A stretch of DNA of 64,000 nucleotides from Hyphomicrobiales bacterium (GCA_900468065.1 UBTA01000062.1:1-64000); one strand, 5' to 3'; shown: positions 8,816 to 17,671, counted from the stretch's first letter. The notes: generated from the letters alone by a model not told the origin. Program-made: numbers and translations.

Positions 8816-8843
8816 CAGGTGTCACTGTGGCTAAAATCAGGTT

Positions 8844-9179
8844 TTATGCTGCGCCCTTGACTGCGATGCCCTGTTCCTCGAAATGCGACTGGAGTTCGCC
8901 AGCCTGGAACATTTCGCGCACGATGTCGCAGCCGCCGATGAATTCACCCTTGATGTAGAGCTGCGGAATGGTCGGCCAGCTAGAATAGTCCTTGATGCCC
9001 TGGCGAAGGTCCGCGTCGGCGAGCACGTTGATGCCCTTGTAGTCGACGCCGATATAATCCAGCATCTGCACAACCTGGCCGGAGAACCCACACTGGGGGA
9101 ACTGCGGGGTGCCCTTCATGAAAAGAACGACATCGTTGCTCTTCACTTCGTTGGCGATGAAATCGTTGATACCGCTCAT
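8844..9179 (-). CDS. grxD: Monothiol glutaredoxin Grx4 family
   Basis: The 111-aa protein has the CGFS active site at 30-33 and the family sequences [26 protein letters not shown] and GGCDI. CGFS glutaredoxins bind a bridging [2Fe-2S] cluster with glutathione, deliver clusters to target proteins, and form heterodimers with BolA for iron sensing. Its bolA partner is encoded just upstream (9545-9778), separated only by a small basic protein gene. Two terminators follow. The connection to the suf operon at 44-51 kb is functional, not positional. Confidence 0.95.
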   Translation of the reverse strand: MSGINDFIANEVKSNDVVLFMKGTPQFPQCGFSGQVVQMLDYIGVDYKGINVLADADLRQGIKDYSSWPTIPQLYIKGEFIGGCDIVREMFQAGELQSHFEEQGIAVKGAA

Positions 9180-9317
9180 GTCGTAGTCCTTCCTGCTCCC
9201 GCTTCAAGGGCCGGGGGTGTCGATTACAGTTAGATAACATGCACGCCAGTGATTTTCATCACCTAAGTGCAACAAAAATTGATGGCTTGCACGACGGCAA
9301 CAGGTGGCTGTGACGTT

Positions 9318-9536
9318 TCAGCTGGTCTTGCTGCGCGATGCTGCCGTTCGGCGGCGGCTCACCTGCTTTTTGGCCACTTTCGCCTTCGTTGCCGGGGCCT
9401 TCTTGAAGCGTCCGGTGGTGGCGGAACGCGTCTGACGCTTCTGGCGCTTCGTCGTCGTTCCGCCGGCCTTCTTCAGGATTTCCTTCAGAACGCTCTCGAC
9501 CACGCCACTGACCAGCTCTTTCATGAGGTTGGCCAT
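9318..9536 (-). CDS. Small basic hypothetical protein between bolA and grxD
   Basis: A 72-aa protein with an amphipathic N-terminal half (MKELVSGVVESVLKEILKKA) and a lysine/arginine/alanine-rich C-terminal half (KKAPATKAKVAKK, then SRRRTAASRSK). That tail resembles histone-H1-like or ribosome/nucleic-acid-associated tails, but no family is recognised. It starts eight bases after the bolA stop, and a GGAG Shine-Dalgarno overlaps that stop, which argues that it is a real co-transcribed gene. There are no cysteines, so direct cluster binding is unlikely. The function is unknown. Confidence 0.6.
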   Translation of the reverse strand: MANLMKELVSGVVESVLKEILKKAGGTTTKRQKRQTRSATTGRFKKAPATKAKVAKKQVSRRRTAASRSKTS

Positions 9537-9544
9537 CGAGCTTG

Positions 9545-9778
9545 CTACTCCGGCGCAGATGTCTGTAGGGCGAGCGCGTGCAACACGCCACCCATGTTGC
9601 CCTTCAGCGCATTGTAGACCATCTGGTGTTGCTGCACCCGGCTCTTGCCGCGGAAGGCTTCCGCGACAACTTCGGCGGCATAATGGTCGCCATCGCCGGC
9701 GAGATCCCGGATTGTCACCTTTGCGCCGGGAATACCCGACTTGATCATGTCTTCAATATCGCCAGGTGCCATCGGCAT
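9545..9778 (-). CDS. bolA: BolA family protein
   Basis: A 77-aa BolA/IbaG-type protein, a partner of CGFS glutaredoxins in [2Fe-2S] cluster binding and iron regulation. Family features are VTIRDLAGDGDHYAAEVV, FRGKSRVQQHQMVYNAL and the C-terminal LHALAL. The frame is open to a GTG three codons earlier, but that codon overlaps the GGGAG Shine-Dalgarno, so ATG 9778 is chosen. It lies 17 bases after purL and 8 bases before the small basic protein gene, so it is probably transcribed with them. Confidence 0.92.
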   Translation of the reverse strand: MPMAPGDIEDMIKSGIPGAKVTIRDLAGDGDHYAAEVVAEAFRGKSRVQQHQMVYNALKGNMGGVLHALALQTSAPE

Positions 9779-9795
9779 CGTCTGCACTCCCTGAT

Positions 9796-12030
9796 TTACT
9801 CGGCGGCGATTTGTGTTTCGCCGTCCATGAAGTCAGGGAACCATGATTCATGTACCGAGCGCAATTGCAGAATTGCAAGCGGCCTAGCTGAACCGAGCAC
9901 GACTTCCGTGCCGCCGGTGCTGCCGATGACAGGAGCTGCTACGCCGGCAGCCTTTGCCCGCTCCGCAACCAGGGCTGCATGTTCCGGCTTGACGGTCACG
10001 ACATAACGTCCCTGGTCTTCACCGAAGAAGACTTCGATCGGATCACGGCCGGCAACGGCCGAGACCTTGGCGCCGATGCCCGATGCCATCGCCATTTCGG
10101 CAACGGCCAGCGCCAGGCCGCCGGACGAGCAGTCGTGCACCGCCGTTGTCAGGCCGTCGGTGATCAGGTCACGGACGAAATCGCCGGTCTTGCGTTCATG
10201 GGCGAGATCGACATGCGGGGCAGGGCCGTCGGTGCGGCTATGGATGTCGCGCAGATAGACCGACTGGCCAAGATGCGTTCCAAGGCCTTCCGGCGCCCCG
10301 ATAAGCAGGATGGTTTCGTCTGCAGCGGCAAAGCGTATGCGCGCCATCTGTGACCAGTCACCCAGCAGGCCGACGCCGCCGATGGTCGGGGTCGGCAGGA
10401 TGCCCTGGCCGTTGGTCTCGTTGTAGAGCGAGACGTTGCCGGAGACGATCGGGAAATCGAGCGCGCGGCAGGCTTCGCCGATGCCCTTGATGGCATGGAC
10501 GAGCTGGCTCATGATTTCCGGGCGTTCCGGGTTGCCGAAGTTGAGGTTGTCGGTGGCAGCCAACGGCAGGGCGCCGGTTGCCGTGATGTTGCGCCAGCAT
10601 TCGGCCACGGCCTGCTTGCCCCCTTCGAACGCGTCGGCTTCGACATAACGCGGCGTGACGTCGGAGGAGAAGGCCAGCGCCTTGGTCGGATGGCCTTCCA
10701 CGCGCACGACACCGGCATCTCCGCCTGGCAGCTGTAGCGAATTGCCCTGGATCAGCGTGTCATATTGCTCGTAGACCCAGCGGCGGGAGGAATTGTTGGC
10801 GGAACCGACCAGCGATAGCACCGCATCGGCAATGTCTGCCTGCGGAATGTCACCGGCTGCGAGCGGTGCCGCAACCTTGGCAGGGGTCCACGGACGGTCG
10901 TATTCCGGTGCTTCGTCGCCCAGTTCCTTGATCGGCAGGTTGGCGACTTCCTCGCCCTGATGGATGACGCGGAACCGCAGGTCATCGGTGGTCTTGCCGA
11001 CGATGGCGAAATCGAGACCCCATTTGACGAAGATCGCCTTGGCGACCTCTTCCTTGGCGGGCTCCAGAACCATGAGCATGCGCTCCTGGCTTTCCGACAG
11101 CATCATTTCATAGGCCGTCATGCGCTCTTCGCGCACCGGCACCTTGTCCAGTTCCAGCTCGATGCCGAGGCCGCCCTTGGCGCCCATTTCGACGGCCGAG
11201 CAGGTGAGGCCGGCAGCACCCATGTCCTGGATGGCGATGACGGCACCGGTTTTCATCAGTTCGAGGCAGGCTTCGAGCAGGCACTTTTCGGTGAAGGGGT
11301 CGCCGACCTGGACGGTCGGGCGCTTTTCCTCGATCGACTCGTCGAATTCGGCCGATGCCATGGTGGCACCGCCGACACCGTCACGGCCGGTCTTGGCGCC
11401 GAGATAGACGACCGGCAGGCCGACGCCCTTGGCTTCCGAGAGGAAGATCGCATCGGACTTGGCCAGACCGGCGGCAAAGGCATTGACGAGGATATTGCCG
11501 TTATAGCGCGCGTCGAACTCGACTTCGCCGCCGACCGTCGGCACGCCGAAGGAATTTCCGTAGCCGCCGACACCGGCAACGACGCCGGAGACAAGGTGGC
11601 GGGTCTTTGGATGATCCGGCGCGCCGAAGCGAAGCGCGTTCATTGCCGCGATCGGCCGCGCACCCATGGTGAAGACATCGCGCAGGATGCCGCCAACGCC
11701 GGTGGCCGCGCCCTGATAGGGCTCGATATAGGACGGATGGTTATGGCTCTCCATCTTGAAGACCACGACGTCGCCGTCATCGATATCGACGACGCCGGCA
11801 TTTTCGCCCGGCCCCTGAATGACGCGCGGACCGGTGGTTGGCAGCGTGCGCAGCCATTTCTTCGAGGATTTGTAGGAGCAGTGCTCGTTCCACATCGCCG
11901 AAAAGATGCCAAGTTCCGTAAAGGTCGGCTCGCGGCCAATCAGACCGAGAATACGCTGATACTCATCCGGCTTCAGGCCATGCGAGGCAATCAACTCGGG
12001 GGTGATGGGGCGGGTATTGGAAATGGTCAT
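9796..12030 (-). CDS. purL: Phosphoribosylformylglycinamidine synthase subunit PurL
   Basis: Catalytic subunit of the FGAM synthase complex (step 4 of purine synthesis: FGAR + Gln + ATP to FGAM). At 744 aa it is the small-type PurL, which needs PurQ (glutaminase) and PurS; both are encoded at 15-16 kb. Typical segments include [25 protein letters not shown] (N-terminal), [23 protein letters not shown], and the second AIRS-like half with [13 protein letters not shown]. The open frame extends 23 codons upstream, but the family start [14 protein letters not shown] is at 12030. It is separated from purQ by about 3.1 kb of unrelated genes. Confidence 0.97.
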   Translation of the reverse strand: MTISNTRPITPELIASHGLKPDEYQRILGLIGREPTFTELGIFSAMWNEHCSYKSSKKWLRTLPTTGPRVIQGPGENAGVVDIDDGDVVVFKMESHNHPSYIEPYQGAATGVGGILRDVFTMGARPIAAMNALRFGAPDHPKTRHLVSGVVAGVGGYGNSFGVPTVGGEVEFDARYNGNILVNAFAAGLAKSDAIFLSEAKGVGLPVVYLGAKTGRDGVGGATMASAEFDESIEEKRPTVQVGDPFTEKCLLEACLELMKTGAVIAIQDMGAAGLTCSAVEMGAKGGLGIELELDKVPVREERMTAYEMMLSESQERMLMVLEPAKEEVAKAIFVKWGLDFAIVGKTTDDLRFRVIHQGEEVANLPIKELGDEAPEYDRPWTPAKVAAPLAAGDIPQADIADAVLSLVGSANNSSRRWVYEQYDTLIQGNSLQLPGGDAGVVRVEGHPTKALAFSSDVTPRYVEADAFEGGKQAVAECWRNITATGALPLAATDNLNFGNPERPEIMSQLVHAIKGIGEACRALDFPIVSGNVSLYNETNGQGILPTPTIGGVGLLGDWSQMARIRFAAADETILLIGAPEGLGTHLGQSVYLRDIHSRTDGPAPHVDLAHERKTGDFVRDLITDGLTTAVHDCSSGGLALAVAEMAMASGIGAKVSAVAGRDPIEVFFGEDQGRYVVTVKPEHAALVAERAKAAGVAAPVIGSTGGTEVVLGSARPLAILQLRSVHESWFPDFMDGETQIAAE

Positions 12031-12213
12031 CGGGGTCCATTCGGTCCGTTGGAGCATCCCGGACGGCAAAGCTTCCGTCAGCTTGCGGGGATGCGTCAAA
12101 ACAAAGAGATCACGTCGGGGTTTCTTTAACCGAAGCGACCGCTGGATGCGACAGGAAAATGCCGGAAAAGCACAGGAGATCGCGCGCTTTTCGCCGATAA
12201 TGTGCGTGCCCGC

Positions 12214-13632
12214 TCAGGCAAAGCTGTCGTAGCCGGTGCGGCCGCTGTCAAGCAGGCGGCGCAGCGTCAGGAAACCGCGCCGTACCTCGTTGCGGTCGGC
12301 GGGTGAGGAGAAGCCGATCCGGACGCGGTGGTAGACGCTCTCCGTCCGTCCGGCCTTGAACTCGTCCTCGTCATCGACCAGCACGCCTTCCTCGAATGCG
12401 GCATGCTTGAACGTTCCGGAAAACCATGGCTCCGACAGTTTCAGCCAGAGGAACGGCACATGCGGATGCGAATTGAAGTCGATACCGGCAAAGATTTCGC
12501 GCGCCATCTGCTCGCGGGCTCTGATCTCGTCGATGCAGCGCGTCCGCAAGCTCGCAGCCTCGCCGCTCAGAACCAGCCGGGCGCAGAGTTCTGCCAAAAG
12601 AAACGGCATGCCGCCGCTGACCATCTTATGGGCGATGCGGATGCGCTGGCTGAAATGCGGAGGGCAGGCGACCCAGCCGCCGCGCACACCCGCAGCCACC
12701 GATTTCGACAGGCCACCGACCAGGAATGTCCGCTCAGGCGCAAGTTCGGCCAGGAGGGGCATCATATCGCCGGTCATGGCGCCATAAAGATCGTCTTCGA
12801 GCAGCCAGACACCGTAGCGGCGGGCAATGTCGGCGATGGCCTGGCGCCGCTCCAGTGACAATGTCACGACTGTCGGGTTTTGCGCTGTCGGCATCAGGAA
12901 GGCGAGTTTCGGGTGCTGCTGCGCACAGACCCTTTCGAAATCGTCAGGATCCAGCCCGTAATCGTCAGTGCGCAAGAGAATCGTTCTGCGCCCGATCAGC
13001 CCGGCACTGCGGCTGATCTGGGAGTAGGTGATGTTCTCGAAGGCGATCTTGTCGCCCGGAGCCGTGACGGCGGCGATAACGGCAACAGCGCCGGCATGAG
13101 CGCCGAGGGTCGGGACGATACGGTCGGGCTGCGGGCGGAAAGAGCCCTTGGCAAGCCACTGGCTTCCCGCGGTAAACCAGTGTGCCGGAAAATCGCGGGC
13201 GTAGCTGGCGATATCGGCGTGATGGACGCGGCTGATCTCGCCCAGCACCTTTTCGAGCGACGCGCCCTGGCCGATATCGGGTGCCGCCGTGCTGTCAAAC
13301 CGGAGTTTTCCGGGCGGCGCTTTCTGCGCTCTCGTGCCGGCCAGGGCCGCGCTCATCGGATCAGGCTGTTCGGCCGGGCGCAATTCGGCATTGTCGAGCA
13401 CATAGGTGCCGCGCCCCACTTCGCCACTGACAAGCCCACGTTCGCGCACCAGATGATAAGCGCGCCCGATTGTCCCGATTGTCACGCCGATATCGAAGGC
13501 AAGGTTGCGCTGTGGTGGCAATTTCGTACCGACAGCCAATACACCGCCGGCAATCGCCTGCTCGATCTGATCGGCGATACGTGCGTAAAGCGGGCCTTGG
13601 CCTTGGCTTGGGTCTGGCATCCATGTTGTCAT
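12214..13632 (-). CDS. MocR-type GntR/aminotransferase regulator (PdxR-like class)
   Basis: 472-aa fusion of an N-terminal GntR winged helix (about 12-80: PLYARIADQIEQAIAGGVL, then LPPQRNLAFDIGVTIGTIGRAY) and a fold-type I aminotransferase domain (about 110-470). The PLP-binding lysine is K310 in VGGLSKSVAAGVRGG. NPTVVTLSLERR and LEDDLYG are also typical. MocR proteins are usually PLP-dependent regulators of an adjacent, often divergent gene. Here the divergent gene encodes a small DUF1127 protein, and the 90-bp space between them is full of TGACAAT/TGTCA repeats. Its target and ligand are not known. No pdxST or GABA genes are next to it. Confidence 0.92.
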   Translation of the reverse strand: MTTWMPDPSQGQGPLYARIADQIEQAIAGGVLAVGTKLPPQRNLAFDIGVTIGTIGRAYHLVRERGLVSGEVGRGTYVLDNAELRPAEQPDPMSAALAGTRAQKAPPGKLRFDSTAAPDIGQGASLEKVLGEISRVHHADIASYARDFPAHWFTAGSQWLAKGSFRPQPDRIVPTLGAHAGAVAVIAAVTAPGDKIAFENITYSQISRSAGLIGRRTILLRTDDYGLDPDDFERVCAQQHPKLAFLMPTAQNPTVVTLSLERRQAIADIARRYGVWLLEDDLYGAMTGDMMPLLAELAPERTFLVGGLSKSVAAGVRGGWVACPPHFSQRIRIAHKMVSGGMPFLLAELCARLVLSGEAASLRTRCIDEIRAREQMAREIFAGIDFNSHPHVPFLWLKLSEPWFSGTFKHAAFEEGVLVDDEDEFKAGRTESVYHRVRIGFSSPADRNEVRRGFLTLRRLLDSGRTGYDSFA

Positions 13633-13634
13633 GG

Positions 13635-13724
13635 TGACAATTTCTACATTGCATTGGTTTTCCTGTCAATTATGACAATGCAATATCGAAATGAAACTGT
13701 TGCAATCAAAAGGATGGTGACAAT
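13635..13724. promoter_or_regulatory. Divergent promoter region with TGACAAT repeats
   Basis: Three direct TGACAAT repeats lie at 13635, 13673 and 13718. An inverted pair TGTCA-N4-TGACA lies at 13664-13677. A mix of direct and inverted half-sites in the space between a mocR gene and its divergent neighbour is typical of MocR operators. Binding is inferred. Confidence 0.5.
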
Positions 13725-13965
13725 GGGTACAATTTGCACTGATAGTAGAGCTGCGCGCTCCTTGCTGATAGGTACAATTCAACCGCCAGGTCTCTTGTCG
13801 CGGTTGAAGGCGCTCGGTTGGATGATGATCGTCTGGATGATTGGGCGGGAAGAAAAGCGACTCAGCCGCATTGCTCTTTCCGAGTTGACGGATGAACAAC
13901 TGGCCGATATCGGCGTCACGCCTGCAGAGGCACGGCGGGAGGCGGCGCGGCCGTTTTGGAACTGA
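13723..13965 (+). CDS. Small DUF1127 protein
   Basis: About 80 aa. The C-terminal part (RLSRIALSELTDEQLADIGV, then TPAEARREAARPFW) is a clear DUF1127 / YjiS-like domain, arginine-rich with a conserved aromatic end. Short DUF1127 proteins of Agrobacterium and Rhizobium have been linked to RNA turnover, phosphate and stress adaptation. The start is uncertain: ATG 13723 has an AAGGA 9 bases before it, while upstream ATGs at 13714, 13678 and 13672 would put the coding region over the repeat region. The N-terminal 25 residues are not recognisable. It is divergent from mocR and convergent with arsC, with only 15 bases between. Confidence 0.75.
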   Translation: MGTICTDSRAARSLLIGTIQPPGLLSRLKALGWMMIVWMIGREEKRLSRIALSELTDEQLADIGVTPAEARREAARPFWN

Positions 13966-13980
13966 CAGCGTTGCTGCAGG

Positions 13981-14328
13981 CTACAGAAGGTCCAGGACCT
14001 TCGTCTTCGGACGACAGAGTTTTACGCCCTTTTCCGTCACCACGATCGGCCTTTGTATAAGCTCTGGATGGGCCAGCAAGGCGTCGATAATCTGCCGGTC
14101 CGTCTTGCTCTGGTCATCGAGCTTGAGCGAGAGGTAGGTGGACTCCATTGTCCGCAGCAACTGGCGCGGCGCCATGTCCATAGCGAGCAGAAGAGCCAGC
14201 ATCTCCTCGTGGCTTGGCGGTGTTGCCATATAGTCGATAATGGCAGGTTCAATTCCTGCATCGCGAATGATCTTGAGAACCGAACGGGACGTATCGCAAT
14301 CACTATTGTGATAAATCATGACGGTCAT
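13981..14328 (-). CDS. ArsC-family arsenate reductase (glutaredoxin type) or ArsC-like protein
   Basis: 115 aa with a thioredoxin-like ArsC/Spx/YffB fold. The catalytic cysteine is C11 in YHNSDCDTSRSVL. C-terminal family features are HPELIQRPIVVTEKGVKLCRP, split around the conserved RP. The canonical enzyme has HNPxCxxSR at the active site. Here NSDCDTSR keeps C and SR but replaces the proline, so activity on arsenate is likely but not certain. No ars operon surrounds it; it is a lone gene, as commonly seen in rhizobia. Confidence 0.85.
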   Translation of the reverse strand: MTVMIYHNSDCDTSRSVLKIIRDAGIEPAIIDYMATPPSHEEMLALLLAMDMAPRQLLRTMESTYLSLKLDDQSKTDRQIIDALLAHPELIQRPIVVTEKGVKLCRPKTKVLDLL

Positions 14329-14699
14329 GAGTGTGCCTTTGGGTGTCTATGGGAACAATCGGAAGAGATTTGGCGAGAGGGTGTGCCAGAAGGATGGTCT
14401 GCGCCTAACATGAGAATGAATGCGGCATCGTGACAGCTGCAAGAATACTATTCTCTGGTTTGGTGCGCAAAAATACGTTCTTGGGTTGTGTGGAATCGGC
14501 GGGAGAAGTCTTGAGTTGATTGTTCCGCAAAAGCGCAAGAATGAAAAGCTGCAAGAAATAGCGATACGCCATTGTTCCACCGCCCATTTCGATTGGGACG
14601 TGAGTGGAGGCTTTAACCGGAGGCGCTACAGGCAGCCCGCGCAAAGGCGGGTCAGGATGCCACCCGGCTTACCCGCAGCAAAATTCGGTAGCAAATCGC
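14329..14699. other. 371-bp intergenic stretch
   Basis: No convincing gene is seen on either strand. The left two thirds is AT-rich and unstructured. The part from about 14590 to 14690 is GC-rich, with a CCCGC/GCGGG hairpin at 14636-14651. It lies downstream of the lipoprotein gene on the minus strand and could be part of its 3' end or a small RNA. The short open frames here have no family features. Confidence 0.5.
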
Positions 14700-15107
14700 T
14701 TAGCGGCAGCCTTCGCCGCCGACGGCCCAGCGCTTGATATCCGTGGTCATCCTTGCGCCCACGGACTCACTGAAAAGTGGGCCGAAGGCCTGAAGCCGGG
14801 CAGGGTGCCCCTCTGCCTGAACCACTGCGAGAGGCCGTGATTCGGGTGAATTGCGCTTGACGATCAGGATGCGCGGGCGGCCGGAGAACGAATTCAGCTC
14901 CGGCGCGAGGCGATAGGCCTTGAAGGCTTCGTCACCCGACTTGAACCAGCAGGCATTGGCGCCGAGGGCAACCCGCTCCATGGTGGGCAATGCGGCGGTA
15001 TTGCGGGCCGGCGCCGGCGGGGCCGCTGTCTGGCAACCGGCGACAAGCCCGAGAAGGGCGACGGAGCCGGCAGTAGCCATGAAACGGATGAAAGCTGCAG
15101 CGCGCAT
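14700..15107 (-). CDS. Putative lipoprotein, unknown function
   Basis: 135 aa with a basic start, a hydrophobic stretch and the lipobox LVAGC, giving a lipidated C25. A proline/alanine linker follows, and then a compact domain (ERVALGANACWFKSGDEAFK, ending GGEGCR). The two cysteines at the start and end of that domain could form a disulfide. The protein should be anchored in the outer or inner membrane, facing the periplasm. It follows purQ by 50 bases on the same strand and may be co-transcribed, but no purine role is implied. The family is not recognised. Confidence 0.8.
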   Translation of the reverse strand: MRAAAFIRFMATAGSVALLGLVAGCQTAAPPAPARNTAALPTMERVALGANACWFKSGDEAFKAYRLAPELNSFSGRPRILIVKRNSPESRPLAVVQAEGHPARLQAFGPLFSESVGARMTTDIKRWAVGGEGCR

Positions 15108-15157
15108 GAAAGCCCCTTTTGATTCGGTCTCTAGGGTGCCTTCTAGCAGGTCGAATG

Positions 15158-15829
15158 TTAAGCAGCGATTACATCGAGCGCTGAAGCGAACAATCCGCGT
15201 CCGTCCGAGCCGCCATGTGCGGCTTCGATCAAGTTTTCGGGATGCGGCATCATGCCGAGGACGTTGCCTCCAGCATTGACGATCCCGGCGATATCGTTCA
15301 TCGAGCCGTTCGGATTGGTGCCTGCGGCATAGCGGAAAACCACCTGGCCATTGCCTTCGATCGTCGCCAGCGTTTCCGCGTCGGCGAAATAATTGCCGTC
15401 GTGATGGGCAACCGGGCAGCGAATGATCTGGCCCTGCTCATAGGCGCGGCTGAAGTCGGTATTGGCGTTGACGACTTCGAGCTTGATTTCCTTGCAGACG
15501 AATTTCAGCGAGGCATTGCGCATCAGCGCACCCGGCAGAAGGCCCGCTTCGACGAGAATCTGGAAGCCGTTGCAGACACCCAGCACCTTGACGCCGGCCT
15601 CGGCCTTGGCCTTGATCGCCTGCATCACCGGCATGCGCGCTGCAATCGCGCCGCAGCGCAGGTAGTCACCATAGGAGAAACCGCCAGGGATGACGATCAG
15701 ATCGACATCCGGGATGTCCGTTTCGGTCTGCCAGATGGTGACTGGCGCCTTGCCGGAAATCTTGGTCAGCGCTGCGATCATGTCGCGGTCACGATTGAGG
15801 CCTGGAAGCTGAACGACGGCGGATTTCAT
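15158..15829 (-). CDS. purQ: Phosphoribosylformylglycinamidine synthase subunit PurQ (glutaminase)
   Basis: Class I glutamine amidotransferase that supplies ammonia to PurL. 223 aa. The nucleophile cysteine lies in [20 protein letters not shown], and the catalytic His/Glu in [10 protein letters not shown] near the C-terminus. [17 protein letters not shown] is characteristic of PurQ. Its ATG overlaps the stop of the coiled-coil gene upstream by four bases (ATGA), consistent with the operon purC-purS-orf85-purQ. Confidence 0.97.
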   Translation of the reverse strand: MKSAVVQLPGLNRDRDMIAALTKISGKAPVTIWQTETDIPDVDLIVIPGGFSYGDYLRCGAIAARMPVMQAIKAKAEAGVKVLGVCNGFQILVEAGLLPGALMRNASLKFVCKEIKLEVVNANTDFSRAYEQGQIIRCPVAHHDGNYFADAETLATIEGNGQVVFRYAAGTNPNGSMNDIAGIVNAGGNVLGMMPHPENLIEAAHGGSDGRGLFASALDVIAA

Positions 15830-16083
15830 GGGTGCGGTTCAAACCTGGATTGGGCCTCGGCAAGCTCGCGCAATTCGAGGCGGTTTTCGATACGGTCGAG
15901 GCGGTCCTCAATGTGGGCGATGGAGCCGCGTAGATTGTTGATGTCTCCCTGCATCGTGTGAAACTGGTTGCGCAGGGATAAATTATCCTGCCGAAGGTCG
16001 CGCTGGCCTTCCTTCAGCAACACAGTATCTACCTGGATGCGTTTCAGCATTTCGTAGATCAGATTGCCATCAACGGTCGTCAT
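15826..16083 (-). CDS. Small coiled-coil protein inserted between purS and purQ
   Basis: 85 aa, almost entirely charged helix with heptad character ([20 protein letters not shown], later [20 protein letters not shown]). It probably dimerises. The start follows purS by 16 bases, and the stop overlaps the purQ ATG. This spacing is strong evidence for a real, translationally coupled gene. No domain is recognised. A structural or regulatory role in the FGAM synthase complex is possible but speculative. Confidence 0.75.
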   Translation of the reverse strand: MTTVDGNLIYEMLKRIQVDTVLLKEGQRDLRQDNLSLRNQFHTMQGDINNLRGSIAHIEDRLDRIENRLELRELAEAQSRFEPHP

Positions 16084-16099
16084 GTGGCGGCCTCAACCT

Positions 16100-16342
16100 T
16101 TACGGGAATGAGATAGTGTAATTCTCAATCACCGTGTTGGCGAGAAGTTTTTCGCACATGGCCTTTACTTCGGCTTCGGCCTTTGCCTTGTCAGCTGTGT
16201 CGATCTGCAGATCGAAGACTTTGCCCTGGCGGACATGGCCGATGCCGTCGAAGCCGAGAGCGCCAAGGGCGCCCTCGATTGCCTTGCCCTGGGGGTCGAG
16301 AACGCCGTTTTTCAGCGTCACTGTTACGCGTGCGTTGATCAC
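16100..16342 (-). CDS. purS: Phosphoribosylformylglycinamidine synthase subunit PurS
   Basis: 80-aa small dimeric subunit that bridges PurL and PurQ. Conserved features are ARVTVTLKNGVLDPQGKAIE and the C-terminal NTVIENYTISF. It lies 16 bases after purC on the minus strand. With PurQ and the small PurL it completes the three-component FGAM synthase. Confidence 0.95.
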   Translation of the reverse strand: MINARVTVTLKNGVLDPQGKAIEGALGALGFDGIGHVRQGKVFDLQIDTADKAKAEAEVKAMCEKLLANTVIENYTISFP

Positions 16343-16358
16343 TGTCGTCTTTTCCTGC

Positions 16359-17123
16359 TTATTTCACCAATACCGGGCCGGAGCCGCGGGGTGGTTCGTT
16401 CTCGTTCATGATGCCAAGGCGGCGGGCCACTTCCTGGTAAGCCTCGACAAGGCCTCCCATGTCGCGGCGGAATCGGTCCTTGTCCATCTTTTCCTTGGTT
16501 TCGACATCCCACAGACGGCAGCTGTCCGGCGAAATTTCGTCGGCCAGGATGATGCGCATCATGTCGCCTTCAAACAGGCGGCCGCATTCGATCTTGAAAT
16601 CGACCAGCTGGATGCCGACGCCGAGGAACAGGCCGGTGAGGAAATCGTTGATGCGGATGGCGAGCGCCATGATGTCGTCGAGTTCCTGCGGGCTTGCCCA
16701 GCCAAACGCAGTAATATGCTCTTCGGAGACCATCGGGTCGTCGAGCGCATCGGCCTTGTAGTAAAACTCGATGATCGAGCGCGGCAGGACCACGCCTTCC
16801 TCGATGCCGAGACGCTTGGAGAGCGAGCCGGCAGCAACATTGCGCACGACGATCTCAAGCGGAATGATTTCCACTTCCTTGATCAACTGTTCGCGCATGT
16901 TGAGACGGCGAATGAAATGCGTGGGAATGCCGATACGGTTCAGATGTGTAAAGATATATTCCGAAATCCGGTTGTTGAGCACACCCTTGCCGTCGATGAT
17001 CTCGTGCTTCTTGGCGTTGAAGGCCGTAGCATCATCTTTGAAGAACTGAATCAGAGTGCCCGGCTCAGGACCTTCGTAAAGGATCTTGGCCTTGCCCTCG
17101 TAGATACGGCGGCGACGGTTCAT
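16359..17123 (-). CDS. purC: Phosphoribosylaminoimidazole-succinocarboxamide synthase
   Basis: SAICAR synthetase: joins CAIR and aspartate using ATP (step 8 of purine synthesis). 254 aa, the normal length. It begins [20 protein letters not shown]. Further motifs are [33 protein letters not shown] and [10 protein letters not shown]. The frame is open 22 codons upstream, but ATG 17123 gives the family N-terminus. First gene of the purC-purS-orf85-purQ unit. Confidence 0.97.
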   Translation of the reverse strand: MNRRRRIYEGKAKILYEGPEPGTLIQFFKDDATAFNAKKHEIIDGKGVLNNRISEYIFTHLNRIGIPTHFIRRLNMREQLIKEVEIIPLEIVVRNVAAGSLSKRLGIEEGVVLPRSIIEFYYKADALDDPMVSEEHITAFGWASPQELDDIMALAIRINDFLTGLFLGVGIQLVDFKIECGRLFEGDMMRIILADEISPDSCRLWDVETKEKMDKDRFRRDMGGLVEAYQEVARRLGIMNENEPPRGSGPVLVK

Positions 17124-17192
17124 GAATGGTGTCTCTATGGTTATCGGCGCTCTTGGGCTGCGCACGCGGCATTTTCTAAGGCGGTCCATAAC

Positions 17193-17210
17193 TGAAATGA
17201 AACCATTTCA
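17193..17210. promoter_or_regulatory. Inverted repeat TGAAATG-AAAC-CATTTCA upstream of purC
   Basis: A perfect 7-bp inverted repeat about 70 bases before the purC start, in the purC/DUF1476 divergent region. It is a candidate operator for the pur operon; the regulator is unknown. Confidence 0.35.
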
Positions 17211-17356
17211 CAATCGGCGTCTGATCCGATCCCCCGAATTAGGTCCAGGGTAGCATGAAAGTCGCCATACCGGAAAACTTCGCATTGCACTTTCTGCGGC
17301 CTTTTGGTTTATGGGCGAAAAGCTAAACGAAAAACGGTTTTTTTGGGAGATCGGAG

Positions 17357-17671
17357 ATGACCAGTATGCAGGATCGCGAAAAGGCGTTCGAATCGAAGTT
17401 TGCTCTTGATGAAGAGTTGAAATTCAAGGCCGAGGCGCGCCGCAACAAGCTTCTCGGTTTTTGGGCCGCCGAGCTTCTGGGCAAGACCGACGCGGCAGCT
17501 TACGCCAAGGATGTCGTCGCCGCCGATTTTGAAGAAGTTGGCCACGAGGATGTCGTACGCAAGATCCGCGCTGATTTCGATGCGGCTGGTATCACCCTGA
17601 CCGACGACCAGATCCGTCTGAAGATGCTTGAGCTTCTGTCGGAAGCCGTTACACAGATCCAGAACGGCTGA
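17357..17671 (+). CDS. DUF1476 protein, F1F0-ATPase zeta-subunit-type inhibitor
   Basis: 104 aa. DREKAFESKFALDEELKFKA and RRNKLLGFWAAELLG are the conserved N-terminal part of the alphaproteobacterial DUF1476 family. Its Paracoccus member is the zeta subunit that blocks reverse ATP hydrolysis by F1. The rest of the protein folds as a small helical bundle in that family. GGGAGATCGGAG lies just before the ATG. It is divergent from purC and ends in its own terminator. No ATP-synthase genes are in the window, which is normal for this gene. Confidence 0.88.
   Translation: MTSMQDREKAFESKFALDEELKFKAEARRNKLLGFWAAELLGKTDAAAYAKDVVAADFEEVGHEDVVRKIRADFDAAGITLTDDQIRLKMLELLSEAVTQIQNG

Noticed and set aside
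10960-12129. 389-codon plus-strand frame opposite purL
   Set aside because: Shadow of purL, no recognisable domain.
14405-14840. Short frames on both strands in the arsC-lipoprotein gap
   Set aside because: No ribosome binding site or domain, and they overlap the lipoprotein gene or AT-rich spacer.
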